A DNA stretch of 64,000 bases from an uncultured Eubacterium sp. (GTDB lineage Bacteria > Bacillota > Clostridia > Lachnospirales > Lachnospiraceae): positions 1 to 64,000 of the forward strand of contig CAJUHV010000009.1 in the NCBI GenBank assembly GCA_910586445.1, given 5' to 3'. The position numbers were made by a program, and so were the translations under genes. The notes below the pieces were generated by a model. The model saw only the letters and a list, made by a program, of their open reading frames with translations. It made no database searches and was not told the DNA's origin. Of this stretch, positions 55,046 through 64,000 are shown one piece after another; the stretch's first letter is position 1, and each line of letters begins with the position of its first letter.

Positions 55046-58039
55046 ATGAAATATATATGTTTCATCTGCCTGCTTTTAGACGGGGTCCTGGCAGTTTACT
55101 ATGCCATACAGTTATTTTGTTCCAGAGAAAAAAGATATATTGAAAACCGTATTTTAGCTTTTCTATGTCTGGCAAGTGCGGCCTGGAGCTTTGGGTTTGG
55201 CGGCCTGGTTATGCAGAAAGGGACAGAGCATGCATATTTTTGGTGGATGCTTGGACTGGCAGGAGTTTTTTTGTATATGACTGCTGCACAGCTTCTGGCA
55301 GTAGTAGTCAGTGGTGTATCCATTCGGTTTCGTCAGGTATTATACTGGACTGCGGTGCCCGGGGCTGCCGCATATCTGATCACGGCAAACAGCGCTGTCT
55401 CATTCCGCCTGGGACGGATAGGCATGACTGCGTATCTGGAAAACAGATTCAGCAGGCATGTGGATATGATCTATCTGGTATCCGCAGCCGCCGTAATTAC
55501 AGGCGCAGCGGTATATATGCTGAAAAAATCGGAGGCCGGGCGTTTAAAGGCATTTGCAAAAAAGCTGCTGATGGTGCAGATCCTGCTGATGGCAGGTGAT
55601 ATTTTAGACGGCGTATTTCCAATGGCCGAAATATTTGGTGTTATGGGAAGCGCAGTGACACAGTGCTGCGGCATGGTTATTTTATACTATGCGGTCAATG
55701 TGATCAATCATACGAAGATCAACATTATGAATATGTCAGAGTTCATTTATTATTCTCTGGCAATGCCGGTGCTTGTATACGACGCTGAAAGAAAACTGCA
55801 TATTATGAATGATGCTGCGGTGCATTTTTTTGGAACCGGCAGGGAACTGTCCGCATTGGAAAACATAAAGATCAGCCAGCTGTTTGCTGTCGATGAGCAG
55901 GAGGTGTTTCAGTTTGAAGAAAGCCACCAGGATATAGATGCGGTCAGTCAGAAAAGCCGTATTTACTGCAGCCTGGCGGTCAGCAAGATTACAGACATCT
56001 ATGGAGATATCATCGGCTATATTATTATTGTGACAGATTTATCGGAACGCATAAAGGCGGTGCATGATCTGGAGGAGGCAAAGTACGAGGCTGAAGCAGC
56101 TAATCATGCAAAAAGTACATTCCTGGCAAAAATGTCGCATGAAATCCGGACGCCGATGAATGCGATCATCGGTTTTTCTGAGCTGGCGCTGAAGCTGGAA
56201 CTGACACAGCAGGTGCGTGAATATATCGAGGATATTAAAACCTCATCGGATAACCTGCTGGCAATTATCAATGATATATTGGATATTTCTAAAATCGAAT
56301 CCGGCAGAATGGAGCTGGTATGCGCAGAATACTATCCGGTAAAGATCTTTCGGGACGTTTATCTGGTGATTCATACACAGGCAGCAAATAAAGGACTGCG
56401 CTTTCGGATGGAAATAGGTTCTGATATTCCGCGAAAACTGTATGGGGATAAAATCAGAATACGCAGCATTTTGATCAACCTGCTGAATAACGCTGTAAAA
56501 TATACAAATCAGGGCAGTGTGGTTTTAAAAGCAGACCTTGTAAAAAAGCAGGGGGAACAGGCTTTTCTGCAGTTTCAGGTCGAAGACACCGGCATCGGCA
56601 TTCGGGAAGAAGAAAAAGACAGGCTGTTCCAGATTTTTTCACAGCTTGACCAGAGGGTAAACTATGGAGTGGAAGGAACGGGGCTGGGACTTGCGATTGT
56701 AAAAGGGTATGTGACACTGATGGGCGGTTATATCACAGTAGACAGCATTTATGGCAGAGGCTCTGTATTTACCGTAGTCATAGAGCAGAAAATGCTGGAT
56801 GAAACGCCGCTAAATAAGAACTTTTACACATTGGAGGAAGACGATGCGCAGGAGTGCGGGATCGGATCGATCAAGATTCACGGCGTACATGTTTTAGTTG
56901 TAGACGATAATTTTGTGAATCTAAAAGTAGCACAAAGCAGCCTGCGTTACTACGGGCTGGAAGTAGATACCGCCTCCAGCGGAGAAGAAGCGGTAAGGCT
57001 CTGCCGGGAGCATGACTATCATATGGTATTTATGGATCAGATGATGCCGCAGATGGACGGCATAGAGGCAATGCGCCGCATACGCAGCCTGAATGCCCAT
57101 TACGCAGCCGGAGGCAGCTGCAAGATGATTGTGCTTACCGCAGATGCGGTAACGGGTGTTAGAAAAAGGCTTATTAAACTTGGATTTGATGAATATCTGG
57201 GAAAACCGATGGATTACCGCCAGCTGGAGAGGCTGTTTTTTAAATACCTGCCTGAGAAAAGCATAGAAGCTGCTGCATCCAGTGAAAAACATCCTGCGGG
57301 AGTACAGCCGGATAGAGTGGAGTCAGTTGGAAAGCAGACAGCTGAAGTGCAGACGGCAGAAACGCAGCCTGCCGAATTACAGACAGCTGAAATCCAGTCT
57401 TGTGAAAAACAAGCTGCGGGAATACAGCAGATACTTTTGTGTGCGGATGTCCGGCAGGGAATCTGCCACTGCGGGGGCCGGGTCAAAGATTACCTGAGTG
57501 TCCTTCAGGCAGTTTATGAAAGAAGCGGCAGCCAGCTGGAGCAGCTTAGGCATATGCTGGATGAGGCTGATTATGAAAACTTTATCATACAGGTTCATGC
57601 ATTAAAAGGCACTGCGCTCAATATCGGCGCGGCATATGTCTCAGATCTGGCAAAACAGCTGGAGCAGGCGGGAAAAGCCGGGGAATATGCCTATATCCGC
57701 GCACATATAGATGAGTTTCTGAAAAATTACGATGAACTGCTGGCGCAGACCAAAGCTGTTTTAATACAGCATGAACTGCCGGCACAGGAGCCGGAAGGAA
57801 AAAACGGAGCCGGATTTTCAGAGACAAAAATAATAGGCATGCTGCAGGAAACCGGGCAGTGTCTGGAGGATTTTGATTATGCAAAGGCAGCACAGGTCAT
57901 CCGCATGCTGGATGCGCAGAGTGTGCCGAAACCATATCAGGAAACAGCCCATCGCCTTAACCAGTGGATGGACAATATGGATATTGATAAGGTACAGGAT
58001 GAAATCAGCAGAATTTTAGAAGATCACAGTAAAAATTAA
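55046..58039 (+). CDS. Hybrid sensor kinase with receiver and HPt domains
   Basis: 997 residues from ATG 55046 (GAGGA upstream; an ATG at 55040 overlaps the ribosome site). About seven membrane helices (1-225), a PAS-like domain (230-335), HisKA with H365 in SHEIRTPMNAIIGF, an ATPase domain (GTGLGLAIVKGY), a receiver domain with D664 (MVFMDQMMPQMDG), a linker of QTAE/QPAE repeats (near 755-800) and an HPt domain with H851 (HALKGTALNIGA). A full phosphorelay in one protein; output partner not visible. Confidence 0.9.
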   Translation: MKYICFICLLLDGVLAVYYAIQLFCSREKRYIENRILAFLCLASAAWSFGFGGLVMQKGTEHAYFWWMLGLAGVFLYMTAAQLLAVVVSGVSIRFRQVLYWTAVPGAAAYLITANSAVSFRLGRIGMTAYLENRFSRHVDMIYLVSAAAVITGAAVYMLKKSEAGRLKAFAKKLLMVQILLMAGDILDGVFPMAEIFGVMGSAVTQCCGMVILYYAVNVINHTKINIMNMSEFIYYSLAMPVLVYDAERKLHIMNDAAVHFFGTGRELSALENIKISQLFAVDEQEVFQFEESHQDIDAVSQKSRIYCSLAVSKITDIYGDIIGYIIIVTDLSERIKAVHDLEEAKYEAEAANHAKSTFLAKMSHEIRTPMNAIIGFSELALKLELTQQVREYIEDIKTSSDNLLAIINDILDISKIESGRMELVCAEYYPVKIFRDVYLVIHTQAANKGLRFRMEIGSDIPRKLYGDKIRIRSILINLLNNAVKYTNQGSVVLKADLVKKQGEQAFLQFQVEDTGIGIREEEKDRLFQIFSQLDQRVNYGVEGTGLGLAIVKGYVTLMGGYITVDSIYGRGSVFTVVIEQKMLDETPLNKNFYTLEEDDAQECGIGSIKIHGVHVLVVDDNFVNLKVAQSSLRYYGLEVDTASSGEEAVRLCREHDYHMVFMDQMMPQMDGIEAMRRIRSLNAHYAAGGSCKMIVLTADAVTGVRKRLIKLGFDEYLGKPMDYRQLERLFFKYLPEKSIEAAASSEKHPAGVQPDRVESVGKQTAEVQTAETQPAELQTAEIQSCEKQAAGIQQILLCADVRQGICHCGGRVKDYLSVLQAVYERSGSQLEQLRHMLDEADYENFIIQVHALKGTALNIGAAYVSDLAKQLEQAGKAGEYAYIRAHIDEFLKNYDELLAQTKAVLIQHELPAQEPEGKNGAGFSETKIIGMLQETGQCLEDFDYAKAAQVIRMLDAQSVPKPYQETAHRLNQWMDNMDIDKVQDEISRILEDHSKN

Positions 58040-58058
58040 ATCAGGGAGAAATATTTAT

Positions 58059-58682
58059 ATGGCAAAAAAGAAAGTTTATGCGGTGAAAAAGGGCAGGCAG
58101 ACAGGGCTGTTTTACAATTGGGATGAATGCAGGCGGATGGTACACGGCTTTCCGGGTGCTGTTTACAAGAGCTTTGAGACAAAACAGGAGGCAGAAGGCT
58201 ACCTGGGCGGCGGCGCTGATGCACAGGCAGCCAGGCAGCAGGACGAAGAATCCGCAGGCAGCGCAGACCGGCTTATTGCGTATGTAGACGGCAGCTTCAG
58301 CAAAAAAATCGGAAAATATTCATACGGCTGTATACTGATCGCACCAGATGGGAGCATCTGCAGAGAATCCGGCAGCGGCAGCCAGCCGCAGTCGCTGGCG
58401 CTGCGGAATGTGGCAGGCGAAATGCTCGGGGCTATGCATGCGGTGAAGTGGGCGCAGGAACATGGATATTCATCCATTGATATCCGCTATGACTATGCAG
58501 GCATTGAGCAGTGGGCGACATGCGGCTGGCAGGCCAAAAATGAGATGACGCAGAAATATGCGGCATATATGGGGCAGTGCATGGAGCGGATGCGGATCAC
58601 CTTTACAAAAATAGCGGCGCACACGGGCGACCGCTATAATGAAGAGGCAGACCAGCTGGCGAAGGCGGCTTTACTGGCGTAG
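58059..58682 (+). CDS. Ribonuclease HI with hybrid-binding domain
   Basis: 207 residues. N-terminal RNA/DNA hybrid-binding domain (KVYAVKKGRQTGLFYNWDEC), a variable linker, then RNase H fold with the catalytic carboxylates in YVDGSFSKK, NVAGEMLGAMHA, IRYDYAGIEQW and NEEADQLAKAA. It removes RNA from hybrids. The window thus carries both RNase HI and HII genes. Confidence 0.92.
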   Translation: MAKKKVYAVKKGRQTGLFYNWDECRRMVHGFPGAVYKSFETKQEAEGYLGGGADAQAARQQDEESAGSADRLIAYVDGSFSKKIGKYSYGCILIAPDGSICRESGSGSQPQSLALRNVAGEMLGAMHAVKWAQEHGYSSIDIRYDYAGIEQWATCGWQAKNEMTQKYAAYMGQCMERMRITFTKIAAHTGDRYNEEADQLAKAALLA

Positions 58683-58690
58683 AACGGATT

Positions 58691-59788
58691 CTAAATAGAG
58701 GCTTCAATTATACACTTCGCCAGCGCATCATTCTGCTCTGGCGTCATAAAGCAGAACCGTATATATTTGTCATCCAAAAATGGAAACGTAGAGCAGTCGC
58801 GGATCATCATGCCCCGGCGTATCGTGCAGTCAAACAGGTCCTGAGAGGTCAGGTCATCAGAAAGTATTTTTACCAGCATAAAATTGCCGGAAGGCGGATA
58901 GACCTTAAAATTTTTCTGAGCCTCAAACAGTGCGTACATCCGTCTGCGTTCACTGGAGATCAGGGATTTTGTCTCATTGATATATGCCTCATCTTGGAAC
59001 ATGATTTCTCCGGCGATTGCAGCCAGGGAATTGATTGTCCAGGGATTTTTTCTTGTGTTAATCGTCTTGATCAGATCTCTGTTTCCGGTTACGGCATAGC
59101 CGAGCCGCAGCCCCGGGGCTGCAAAAAACTTGGAGGTGCCGCGCAGTATGACGAGGTTGTTGTAATAATTCGTAAGCGGCACGGAAGTGATCTTGTGCAT
59201 ATTGTCTGCAAATTCTACGTAAGTCTCATCTACCATTACATAGATTCCGTGCTGCTTGCAGGCGTCCAATATAATGCGCATGGATTTTGTCGGAATACAG
59301 GTCGATGTCGGGTTATTTGGATTGCATAAGACAAGCAGGTCGATGTCGTCTTTCAGGCAGGAGATAAAATCTGCCGTATTTAATGCAAATCCGTCCGATT
59401 CTTTGAGCGGATAGTAAAGTGTCGTGCCGCCGCCCAGAGATATTTCACGCTCGTATTCGGAATAAGTCGGGCCGATAATAATGGCTTTTTTTGGATGTTC
59501 GATCTGGATAAACAAAGAAATCAGCTCGGTAGAGCCGTTTCCGACGATGATATTTTCATAATCAGTCCCCGCGTACTTTGCAATGCACCTGCGCAGTGCC
59601 GTATATTCCCTGTCTGGATAAGTTGTAATGGCATCGATTTTTTCTGCCAGTGTCCGGCGCAGCTTTGGGGAAATGCCAAGAGGGTTGACATTTGCGGAAA
59701 AGCTTATGATGTCATCTTTTTTTATGCCATAGTACTGTTCGATTTTTTCTAAATCACTTCCATGGAAATGGTCTTTATGCTGTATCAT
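58691..59788 (-). CDS. Histidinol-phosphate/threonine-phosphate-type aminotransferase
   Basis: 365 residues from the ATG at 59788 (complement; AAGGAGG 7 bases before). Fold-type I PLP enzyme: DLEKIEQYYGIKKDDIISFS then NVNPLGISPK start, CNPNNPTS, VDETYVEF, and the PLP lysine in RGTSKFFAAPGLRLGY. The start resembles CobD (threonine-phosphate decarboxylase) as well as HisC. No histidine or cobalamin genes are adjacent, so the substrate is undecided. Confidence 0.85.
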   Translation of the reverse strand: MIQHKDHFHGSDLEKIEQYYGIKKDDIISFSANVNPLGISPKLRRTLAEKIDAITTYPDREYTALRRCIAKYAGTDYENIIVGNGSTELISLFIQIEHPKKAIIIGPTYSEYEREISLGGGTTLYYPLKESDGFALNTADFISCLKDDIDLLVLCNPNNPTSTCIPTKSMRIILDACKQHGIYVMVDETYVEFADNMHKITSVPLTNYYNNLVILRGTSKFFAAPGLRLGYAVTGNRDLIKTINTRKNPWTINSLAAIAGEIMFQDEAYINETKSLISSERRRMYALFEAQKNFKVYPPSGNFMLVKILSDDLTSQDLFDCTIRRGMMIRDCSTFPFLDDKYIRFCFMTPEQNDALAKCIIEASI

Positions 59789-59855
59789 ATTCTGCCTCCT
59801 TAAAGTTGATATCAAGATATTGCACGTCCAACTCAAATAGTTTATAATTCATAAG

Positions 59856-59889
59856 ATAGGTTATGATCAAATAGGTTATGATCAAATAG
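59856..59889. repeat. 15-bp tandem duplication in a divergent promoter region
   Basis: ATAGGTTATGATCAA occurs twice in direct succession plus ATAG. On the minus strand each unit contains TTGATC, which with TATAAA 18 bases on could serve the aminotransferase gene. The region also must hold the start signals of the + strand gene. Confidence 0.7.
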
Positions 59890-59951
59890 TATCGCTTTTT
59901 GTACATTATAATGATTTTAAAGAAAAATGCAAGAGAAAAGCAGGTGGCAGT

Positions 59952-62900
59952 GTGCGAAAGAGAATCGAAGAACTAGCGGAAGGCAAAATACCCTATGACC
60001 AGCCGCAGGTTGTCTTCTCAAAGGAAAAGCTGGAATTAGAGGTGGTAGAAGGACAGACTGCCACAGACAGCTTTCAGGTCAGAAGTGAAAATGGAATATT
60101 GATGAGGAGCATAATTTATTCTTCGAGTGCAAGGATGGAGTGCCTGACGCCGCAGTTTGAGGGGGTAGAGGCGCAGATCCAGGTGCAGTTTCATGCAGAC
60201 GGCATGTCAGAAGGAGATATTTCGGTCGGAGAGCTTTATATTATATGCAACGGCGGGGAGTATCAGCTTTCCTATGCAGTTACCGTAACGAGGCTGTATG
60301 CGGAGGCTTCTACCGGCAGGATCAAAAATCTGAGGGATTTTGCCAAATTAGCCAAAAACGAGTGGAAAGAGGCGTATCATATCTTTCATTCACCTGCATT
60401 TCGAAATATATTGACTCCGAAAGATTTAAAAGCTTCTTTATTATATGAGGCTCTTTCCAGCCCGTCGATTACAGAGCAGACAATGGAAGAGTTTTTGATC
60501 GGCGCAGGCAGAAAAGAGCGGGTACGTTTTTCAATTGAAAAACACAATGTAGAATATTTTGGCGTAAAAAAGCCGGTGGAAGAGCAGGTCAGCATTCAAA
60601 AAGACGGCTGGGGGTTTTTAAATATACGCATTTCCAGCAGCAGTGCTTTTTTAGTGCCGCAGAAACGGTATCTGACAGACAGTGATTTTATAGGCAGCAG
60701 CTATCCGTTTTCTTTTTATATTGATCTTCAAAAAATGCATGCGGGAAATAACTATGGCAGCATTTGTTTTGAAAATGATGTTCAGAAAGAAGAAATACAG
60801 GTCTGGGTGTCATCACAGAGCATGGATGTGCCCAGGGAGCATAAATGCCAGAAGCTGCAGAGCATTTTATATCAACTGACGCAGTGTTATATCGACTATC
60901 GTTTGAAAAAAATCGTAACAGGAGAATGGACGAAAAAGACCGTCGGGCTGATCAGTCAGATCGAAGAGCTGAAAGCGGCTGATGAATGGCATATGCTGTT
61001 TAAGGCATATGCGCTGCAGCGCAATAAGCAGAAACAGGATGCGGAATGGCTGATGAATGATTTCCGCCAGAAATACAAGGATAAGAAGAAACCGCAGTGG
61101 GCATTTTACGACTATCTGTGCCTGCAGAATGAAAAAGAGCCGGTCGTTATAGACCGCCTTCTGACCGAAATCGAGACGATTGCAAAGCGCTGCGGCTCGC
61201 ATCCGATGATGTTTTTTCTAACGCTGCGCCTGAACGGCGTGCTGCGCACGCAGCCCCAGGTCAAGCTGCGTGTGATAGAAGAGCGCATTCTGCGCGGGCA
61301 GTATACGCCTCTTTGGTACGTAGAGGCGTATGCGGTATATGTCAGCGAGCCGTATCTGCTGACCAAAATGGAAAAGAGTGAAATACTGATTATGAACTGG
61401 GCCTCCAGGCATGGCGTGCTCGGCAGGGAGCTGTCCGACCAGGTCATGCATCTGGCCAATAATATGCGCCGGTTTCATCCTACGGTCTGCCGGATCTTGT
61501 TCCGCAGCTATGAGAAGTATCCTGACGAAGACATGCTGGCCGGAGTCTGTGCGTATTTAATCAAAGGGCAGTGCTTTCGGCCCAAATACCATCAGTGGTA
61601 TGCAAGGGGAGTTGAGCAGAATTTAAAGATTACCGGACTGTATGAAGCGTATCTGCTGACGATGGACCTCCATGGCGCGGGGCCGCTGCCAAAAGTCATA
61701 CAGATGTATTTTCAATATAATAACCAGCTCGCGTACCAGTACAAGGCGGCTTTATATGTCAGCATTATTGCACGCAAAAAGGAACAGCCTGCGATCTATG
61801 GCAAATATTCGGAAACAATGAAGCAGTTTGCGATTGATGAGATTTTGAAAGGGCATATGGATGATAATCTAGCAGTCATATACGATGAGATGCTGGACAA
61901 GGGCATACTGACGCAGGAGCTTGCGGCACCGCTGGCAGATATATTGTATACACATAAATTCTACTGCTCGAATCATATGGCTGCGTATGTCGTGATCGTG
62001 CAGAAGCATATGAAGGAAGAGCAGAGAGTACCTTTGATCGGCGAAAAGGCTTATTTCCAGCTGTTTTCCAATGACTATGCAATTATTTTGGAAAATAACA
62101 GGGGGCAGAGGTTTGTATCGCCGGAGATGTGCCAGCTGGAAAAACTGATGAAGCCGTCGCATTATATACGAAAATGTCTCAGTTTTGCACCGGAAAAGCT
62201 GCAGTATCTGATGCACCATATGGACGGCAAGACAGATCTGAGCGTGCCGGTGAAAAACGATGTGGAGTATCTGCGCATACTGATGGATTCGCCGCTGATC
62301 AGCACGAAGTTTAAAAATCAGATCGGGCCGGGGCTGGTACGCTACTGCCTGATGAATCAGCAGGAGGAGCATATCGAAGAATATCTTGCACAGATTGATT
62401 TTGCAGGCATGAGCAGGGAAAATAGAAACGTGCTTATTGAGCTGATGATTGAGCACGGCTATCACGAAAAGGCATATGAGTTGGTGCACAGTTATGGCTA
62501 TGACGGAGTAGACCAGCAGCGTCTTGCGCAGCTGGCAGCCTATATGATCCGCACAAGGGATGTCGGAGAAGATGTGTTTTTATTGGAACTGTGCATGTCC
62601 GTGCTTTTGGCAGGGGGACAGAACTCGGCTGTGACGTCCTATCTGGCGAAGTATTACGAAGGACCGTCCAAAAGGATGATGAGCGTGTATAAGGCAGCGC
62701 AGATGTGCGAGCTGGTAGATGTGGCGGAGCTGGAAGAGCGGCTGCTGGTACAGACGCTTTACAGTACGGAATATGTGGATGAGATACAGGAGGTCTATCA
62801 GGGCTACCGGATGCACAACGGGCGTGAATTTATCCTGCAGGCGTACCGCTCATACTGCATGCATGAATATGTTGTAAATGATATGGTGCTGCCGGAAAGC

Positions 62901-63500
62901 CTGTTTGTAGAAGCCTGCCAGCTGCAGAAGGAAGGAAAGCTGCGTGGAGCGGCCTGCCGGCTCGGGCTGCTGAAGCATTTTGCCGATTCCAGCTATCTGG
63001 ACCGTTTTCAGATGAAGGCAGCAGATGAGCTGCTGAATGAATTTATATCCAGAAATATGAATTTTGGATTTTATAAACAGCTGCCGGAGAGCCTGTGCAG
63101 CAAGTATCAGCTGCAGAACCGTATTCTGGTAGAATACCATGCGAGGCCGGACAGCCGTATCCAGATCCATTACCGTATGCCGAAGGATCAGGAGGAGTTT
63201 ACGACGGAAAATATGCCGAATATCTACGACGGGATCTTTGCCTGGGAGTTCCTGCTGTTCCGTGACGATGAGGTGGAATATTATATCACGGAGGAAACGG
63301 AAGAAGGAGACCAGAGGCTTGGTGAGAGCAGGCGCGTGGCAGGCATTGAATACAGGGATGTAAGCCATGGCGGGCGTTATGCTTATATCAACTCTATGCT
63401 GTATCTGCGTGAGCAGGGAAATTATAAGGAGATCATGAGACTGATGCAGGAATATGAAAAGCTGAATATTTTGACAGGCAAATTGTTCAAGGTTATATAA
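59952..63500 (+). CDS. DUF5717 family large protein
   Basis: 1182 residues starting at GTG 59952. The N-terminus (about 15-115) and residues 175-285 look beta-rich, then follows a long region of helical repeats (290-1050) with many Tyr, Leu and Met, and a beta-rich C-terminus (1050-1140). No signal peptide, membrane segment or catalytic motif is seen. I recognise it as the DUF5717 type found in Lachnospiraceae next to a DUF5716 gene, which it precedes by 30 bases. Function unknown; a scaffold binding the actin-like partner is a reasonable guess. Confidence 0.75.
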   Translation: MRKRIEELAEGKIPYDQPQVVFSKEKLELEVVEGQTATDSFQVRSENGILMRSIIYSSSARMECLTPQFEGVEAQIQVQFHADGMSEGDISVGELYIICNGGEYQLSYAVTVTRLYAEASTGRIKNLRDFAKLAKNEWKEAYHIFHSPAFRNILTPKDLKASLLYEALSSPSITEQTMEEFLIGAGRKERVRFSIEKHNVEYFGVKKPVEEQVSIQKDGWGFLNIRISSSSAFLVPQKRYLTDSDFIGSSYPFSFYIDLQKMHAGNNYGSICFENDVQKEEIQVWVSSQSMDVPREHKCQKLQSILYQLTQCYIDYRLKKIVTGEWTKKTVGLISQIEELKAADEWHMLFKAYALQRNKQKQDAEWLMNDFRQKYKDKKKPQWAFYDYLCLQNEKEPVVIDRLLTEIETIAKRCGSHPMMFFLTLRLNGVLRTQPQVKLRVIEERILRGQYTPLWYVEAYAVYVSEPYLLTKMEKSEILIMNWASRHGVLGRELSDQVMHLANNMRRFHPTVCRILFRSYEKYPDEDMLAGVCAYLIKGQCFRPKYHQWYARGVEQNLKITGLYEAYLLTMDLHGAGPLPKVIQMYFQYNNQLAYQYKAALYVSIIARKKEQPAIYGKYSETMKQFAIDEILKGHMDDNLAVIYDEMLDKGILTQELAAPLADILYTHKFYCSNHMAAYVVIVQKHMKEEQRVPLIGEKAYFQLFSNDYAIILENNRGQRFVSPEMCQLEKLMKPSHYIRKCLSFAPEKLQYLMHHMDGKTDLSVPVKNDVEYLRILMDSPLISTKFKNQIGPGLVRYCLMNQQEEHIEEYLAQIDFAGMSRENRNVLIELMIEHGYHEKAYELVHSYGYDGVDQQRLAQLAAYMIRTRDVGEDVFLLELCMSVLLAGGQNSAVTSYLAKYYEGPSKRMMSVYKAAQMCELVDVAELEERLLVQTLYSTEYVDEIQEVYQGYRMHNGREFILQAYRSYCMHEYVVNDMVLPESLFVEACQLQKEGKLRGAACRLGLLKHFADSSYLDRFQMKAADELLNEFISRNMNFGFYKQLPESLCSKYQLQNRILVEYHARPDSRIQIHYRMPKDQEEFTTENMPNIYDGIFAWEFLLFRDDEVEYYITEETEEGDQRLGESRRVAGIEYRDVSHGGRYAYINSMLYLREQGNYKEIMRLMQEYEKLNILTGKLFKVI

Positions 63501-63530
63501 TAAAGATTAAATAAAATAGAAAGAGGAAGG

Positions 63531-64000
63531 ATGATGGATGATAACGAGCAGCAATTGTATATCGGAATAGATCTAAACGACAGCTATGCCATGGTCAGCT
63601 TTGCGACGACGACACATCTAGAGCCGGAGACCGTCAGCTCGGTGGCGGGAAGCGAGATGTTTCAGATCCCGCTGGCAGTATGCATGGCAGCTTCATCCGG
63701 GCAGTGGGTATACGGAGATGAAGCAATCCGTTTTGGCAAAGCGGATATGGGCAGGTGTGAGGCCGGCCTCCTTTCCCGGTCATTGGAGCGGGATTTTACG
63801 ATTATTGAGAACCAGACATACGAGGTGCGCATGCTGCTTGCCATATTTTTAAAAAAGATACTGCTGCTGGCGGGAAAGCTGGGGCCTAAAATCGAAATCG
63901 GAAAAGTAGTATTCGCGTTCGAAAAATTAAATGATAAATTAATGGAACTGATGGAATATGTATTTGCACAGCTGCCTGTCGCACGCAGAAAGATCACCGT
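63531..64000 (+). CDS. DUF5716-type actin/Hsp70-like protein, 3' cut by window
   Basis: 156 codons visible from ATG 63531 (AGAGGAAGG upstream), open to the window end. The start LYIGIDLNDSYAMVSFATTT has the phosphate-1 loop form of the Hsp70/actin fold (xGIDxG-like, here with Asn in place of Gly), followed by PLAVCMAASSGQWVYGDEA as in DnaK-like proteins. It is probably cotranscribed with the DUF5717 gene. Function unknown. Confidence 0.75.
   Translation, partial: MMDDNEQQLYIGIDLNDSYAMVSFATTTHLEPETVSSVAGSEMFQIPLAVCMAASSGQWVYGDEAIRFGKADMGRCEAGLLSRSLERDFTIIENQTYEVRMLLAIFLKKILLLAGKLGPKIEIGKVVFAFEKLNDKLMELMEYVFAQLPVARRKIT

Overview
The window looks like chromosome of a Gram-positive gut Clostridium relative, most likely a Lachnospiraceae member. 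Evidence: AGGAGG-type ribosome sites, the conserved Firmicutes order ylxM-ffh-rpsP-khpA-rimM-trmD-rplS-rbgA-rnhB, the YesM/YesN sensor pair, KtrAB-type potassium uptake, an Nfn transhydrogenase pair and the DUF5717/DUF5716 pair. Nearly all genes lie on the + strand. No tRNA, rRNA or CRISPR array was seen.

Left third (1-14,000): accessory and partly decayed. It opens with the frameshifted tail of a large serine recombinase and a frameshifted small gene, the edge of a dying mobile element. Next come a BceAB-like ABC exporter and a second peptide-resistance-type cluster (response regulator, BcrA-like ATPase, permease, histidine kinase). A ruined type I restriction-modification locus follows: a deleted hsdM, an intact YhcG/DUF1016 nuclease gene, and an hsdR cut after 51 codons by a small inverted-repeat element. 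A fructokinase plus an amylosucrase-like GH13 enzyme form a probable sucrose module. At least two full copies and two fragments of the same MITE-like element are scattered here.

Second block (14,000-27,800): a VanR-like regulator and large sensor kinase separated by a terminator and a fossil duplication of the regulator's promoter and 3' end. Then comes an N-glycan degradation locus: GH38 alpha-mannosidase, YesM-type kinase, YesN-type AraC regulator, a collapsed sugar-binding lipoprotein gene, and a GH85 endo-beta-N-acetylglucosaminidase reading frame fused to it by deletion.

Third block (27,900-45,400): Lhr-like helicase, a chemoreceptor, then the translation and secretion housekeeping cluster from ylxM to yraN. 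It carries a phosphopantetheinyl transferase inserted between trmD and rplS, two signal peptidase I genes around rbgA, and FliK-like and FlhB-like orphans after rnhB.

Right block (45,500-64,000): a membrane diguanylate cyclase, KtrB/KtrA, an XRE-type membrane protein, two CobW-family GTPases (one with a roughly 140-residue His-rich segment) directly upstream of NfnA-NfnB, a 997-residue hybrid kinase, RNase HI, a histidinol-phosphate/CobD-like aminotransferase (minus strand), and the DUF5717-DUF5716 pair, whose actin/Hsp70-like second member runs off the window. A family of short GC-rich hairpins recurs in the leaders of rplS, ktrB and the hybrid kinase gene.

All functional calls come from reading motifs and gene order by eye. 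No database search was run.
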